A stretch of 64,000 nt of DNA from Microbulbifer elongatus (GTDB lineage: Bacteria > Pseudomonadota > Gammaproteobacteria > Pseudomonadales > Cellvibrionaceae), in assembly GCF_021165935.1 (NCBI RefSeq), contig NZ_CP088953.1, forward strand, positions 3,023,501 to 3,087,500, written 5' to 3'. Of the stretch, positions 62,710 through 64,000 are shown piece by piece (the stretch's first letter is position 1; each line of letters opens with the position of its first letter). The translations under genes were made by a program, and so were the position numbers. The notes below the pieces were generated by a model, which worked only from the letters and a program-made list of their open reading frames with translations, was not told the origin of the DNA and did no database searches.

Positions 62710-63204
62710 AACGTCGGCACGGATCTCTATGGACAGGACGCGATCCAGAGCGCGATGCGCATTCGTGCCTGGGCGTCTACCGGGAAGATTCGCCAATTTC
62801 AGCAGATCGGCGGCCCCAGTGTTACCGCGTGGCGGGAGTCCCGCAGGCTTGCACATAGTGAGCATGCAGAAGCCGCTTTGGACTCAATAGATAGCGAGTT
62901 ATTGAAAGGCCTCATCGAGGCTGCGGACAAAGGAAACTGGGAAACCTTTACCGAGCTGTCCGGCGGGCCTACTCCAGAACGAGCCAGCCTGCCGTTGCGG
63001 GCACTACACGTCGTCAAAAAAGGCTTGAACAAATACGGTCAAGAAGCTCAAAAATTGATCGGCCTGCTATTTCAGGCGAAATCGAGGGTCATCACTCGCT
63101 TTCACGAATGGACAGTTCGACCAGTTACTGAGCTCGAAAGTTGCGGAGCGGAAGCGGGAGCAATAGGAGGGGCGAATACCCCTCCCTTTGGGTACTGTCA
63201 ATAA
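62710..63204 (+). pseudogene. C-terminal remnant of P2-type phage replication endonuclease (gpA)
   Basis: The open frame after the stop at 62707 reads [19 protein letters not shown], then [17 protein letters not shown] and RESRRLA, then [22 protein letters not shown] and [11 protein letters not shown]. This matches the C-terminal region of P2-like gene A replication proteins ([16 protein letters not shown]...PVTVWRELRR). Those proteins are several hundred residues long; the catalytic tyrosine region is missing and no start with a ribosome site exists, so this is a fragment. It points to a decayed P2-like prophage. The ATG at 62755 is within the remnant and not a real start. Confidence 0.7.
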
Positions 63205-63236
63205 CTGTACGGCCTACTAACTATAGGCCTTTGAAC

Positions 63237-64000
63237 TTACGTATTCAGCGCATACTCGACACTTGCACCGGTGACGATATGTTTTCCGGGTTCAATAATC
63301 TCGAGCTTTTCGTCCCCAAAAAGGACCAAATTGGCGTGAGAACCATATGAACTCGCATATCGAATACCATTGAAGTCGGCAATATTTTTTAGAAACTCGC
63401 AAACAAACTGCGTGGGGACATATTCAAGGTGAGATTTTTCAGGAATTACTGGATTCGCAAGGTCACTCGAAAAACTCTCAAGCAAGTTCAAGTACTTGAG
63501 AGCTGGCACCATCCTCTCACCCTCAAACTTTAAGACAGATGCCATCACCTTTGGAGAGGTCAGGTCAATTACACGAAAGTCTTCTCGAACAAGAATCTCA
63601 GAGATGAAAACTGTTCCACCGATACTAGGGCGCACCTCTTTTACAGCCGTATCTTGATCTTCAGACACATATAGATACGAAATTCCCGCAGGGTTTGCGC
63701 GTCCATTAGAGGTTCTAATAGCTGGAGGTCGCCCCATTTCTTCTGCACTTAGCAGCTCATCCTCCGATAACCTTGTGCGATAAAACTGGTCGCCTTTGTA
63801 GTACTTCTTTTGAAGCTGAGAAATTAAGTCACCAAAAATCCCGTAATCATCTCCGCGCCGAGAAAATAACCCCCTATACTCTTCATACTGTGGGAAATAC
63901 CTATTTCCGTGTTTAAGCTCTTTCTTAAAGCTACGCCACTCTTCTCTCTGACTCGCCACTTCTGAAGGCAACTCGTACATTTTACCCAGAAAATCATCAC
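63237..64000 (-). CDS. RES-domain protein (N-terminus beyond window)
   Basis: The frame is open past the right edge (residues before the ATG at 63980 read DDFLGK), so the start lies outside. The visible part has the RES family pattern: DQFYRTRLSEDELLSAEEMG, GRANPAGISYLYVSEDQDTAVKEVRP (split for description), SEILVREDFRVIDLT, YVPTQFVCEFLKN and GIRYASS. The conserved Arg, Tyr, Glu and Ser of the RES fold are present. RES proteins often degrade NAD+ as toxins, usually with an Xre antitoxin; long versions with an extra N-terminal domain also occur and may work alone. No antitoxin gene is seen in the window. Confidence 0.8.
   Translation of the reverse strand, partial: DDFLGKMYELPSEVASQREEWRSFKKELKHGNRYFPQYEEYRGLFSRRGDDYGIFGDLISQLQKKYYKGDQFYRTRLSEDELLSAEEMGRPPAIRTSNGRANPAGISYLYVSEDQDTAVKEVRPSIGGTVFISEILVREDFRVIDLTSPKVMASVLKFEGERMVPALKYLNLLESFSSDLANPVIPEKSHLEYVPTQFVCEFLKNIADFNGIRYASSYGSHANLVLFGDEKLEIIEPGKHIVTGASVEYALNT

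Noticed and set aside
1..64000. CRISPR arrays, tRNA, rRNA and riboswitches
   Set aside because: No regularly spaced repeats and no recognisable cloverleaf or riboswitch core was seen on either strand by eye; a covariance-model scan would be decisive.

Overview
The window looks like chromosomal DNA from a marine, aerobic gammaproteobacterium. The GC content is moderately high, and family content (PutA, class II DAHP synthase, SlyX, YebG, YchJ, TruC, ChrR, AGCS and IOR proteins) points to Cellvibrionales/Microbulbifer-like bacteria. That placement is an inference from gene content only; no rRNA or tRNA gene was seen. Both edges cut genes: an OmpA-family lipoprotein on the left and a RES-domain protein on the right.

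Layout. 1-8.7 kb: OmpA-like lipoprotein, slyX, a beta-lactamase-fold esterase, a voltage-gated K+ channel, yciH, a large membrane protein related to M48 peptidases but lacking HExxH, and an AGCS amino-acid/Na+ symporter. 9-15.5 kb: an S9 peptidase/greB pair, azlC/azlD, an acyl-CoA dehydrogenase, and an Lrp-EamA pair divergent from putA (15.6-18.8 kb). 18.8-21.3 kb: a purple-acid-phosphatase-like enzyme and a glycine-zipper lipoprotein.

21.5-27.7 kb is a coherent regulatory and lipid unit. A five-gene minus-strand operon (NTF2-like, SDR, FAD oxidoreductase, DUF1365, Cfa-type methyltransferase) diverges from an ECF sigma factor and its ChrR-type zinc/cupin anti-sigma. Both sides of the divergent promoter carry TGATCC/TAATCC-N18-TAA elements resembling RpoE/ChrR promoters. 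An intact IS4-family element (27716-29137) has landed in the loop of the terminator once shared by chrR and the convergent indolepyruvate oxidoreductase gene, with an 11-bp target duplication.

29-41 kb: 2-oxoacid ferredoxin oxidoreductase with a divergent Lrp regulator, an M3 peptidase lipoprotein, a GST, class II DAHP synthase, an aromatic aminotransferase, a MarR regulator and maleylacetoacetate isomerase. The last few suggest aromatic amino-acid turnover. 41-47 kb: MscS channel, prolyl-4-hydroxylase-like oxygenase, a 270-bp MITE-like palindromic element next to a LEA14-like lipoprotein, an ECF sigma operon, DUF924 and SOS-regulated yebG with LexA boxes. 47-60 kb: MAPEG plus a tandem amidohydrolase pair in which only one member keeps the metal ligands, a hybrid histidine kinase, YchJ, lipoproteins of unknown function, TruC, an alpha/beta hydrolase, DUF6482 and an ATP-grasp protein.

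62-64 kb is a lower-GC accessory patch: a possible Tse2-like toxin followed by a frameshifted partner, the C-terminal remnant of a P2-type phage replication endonuclease, and a truncated RES-domain protein.
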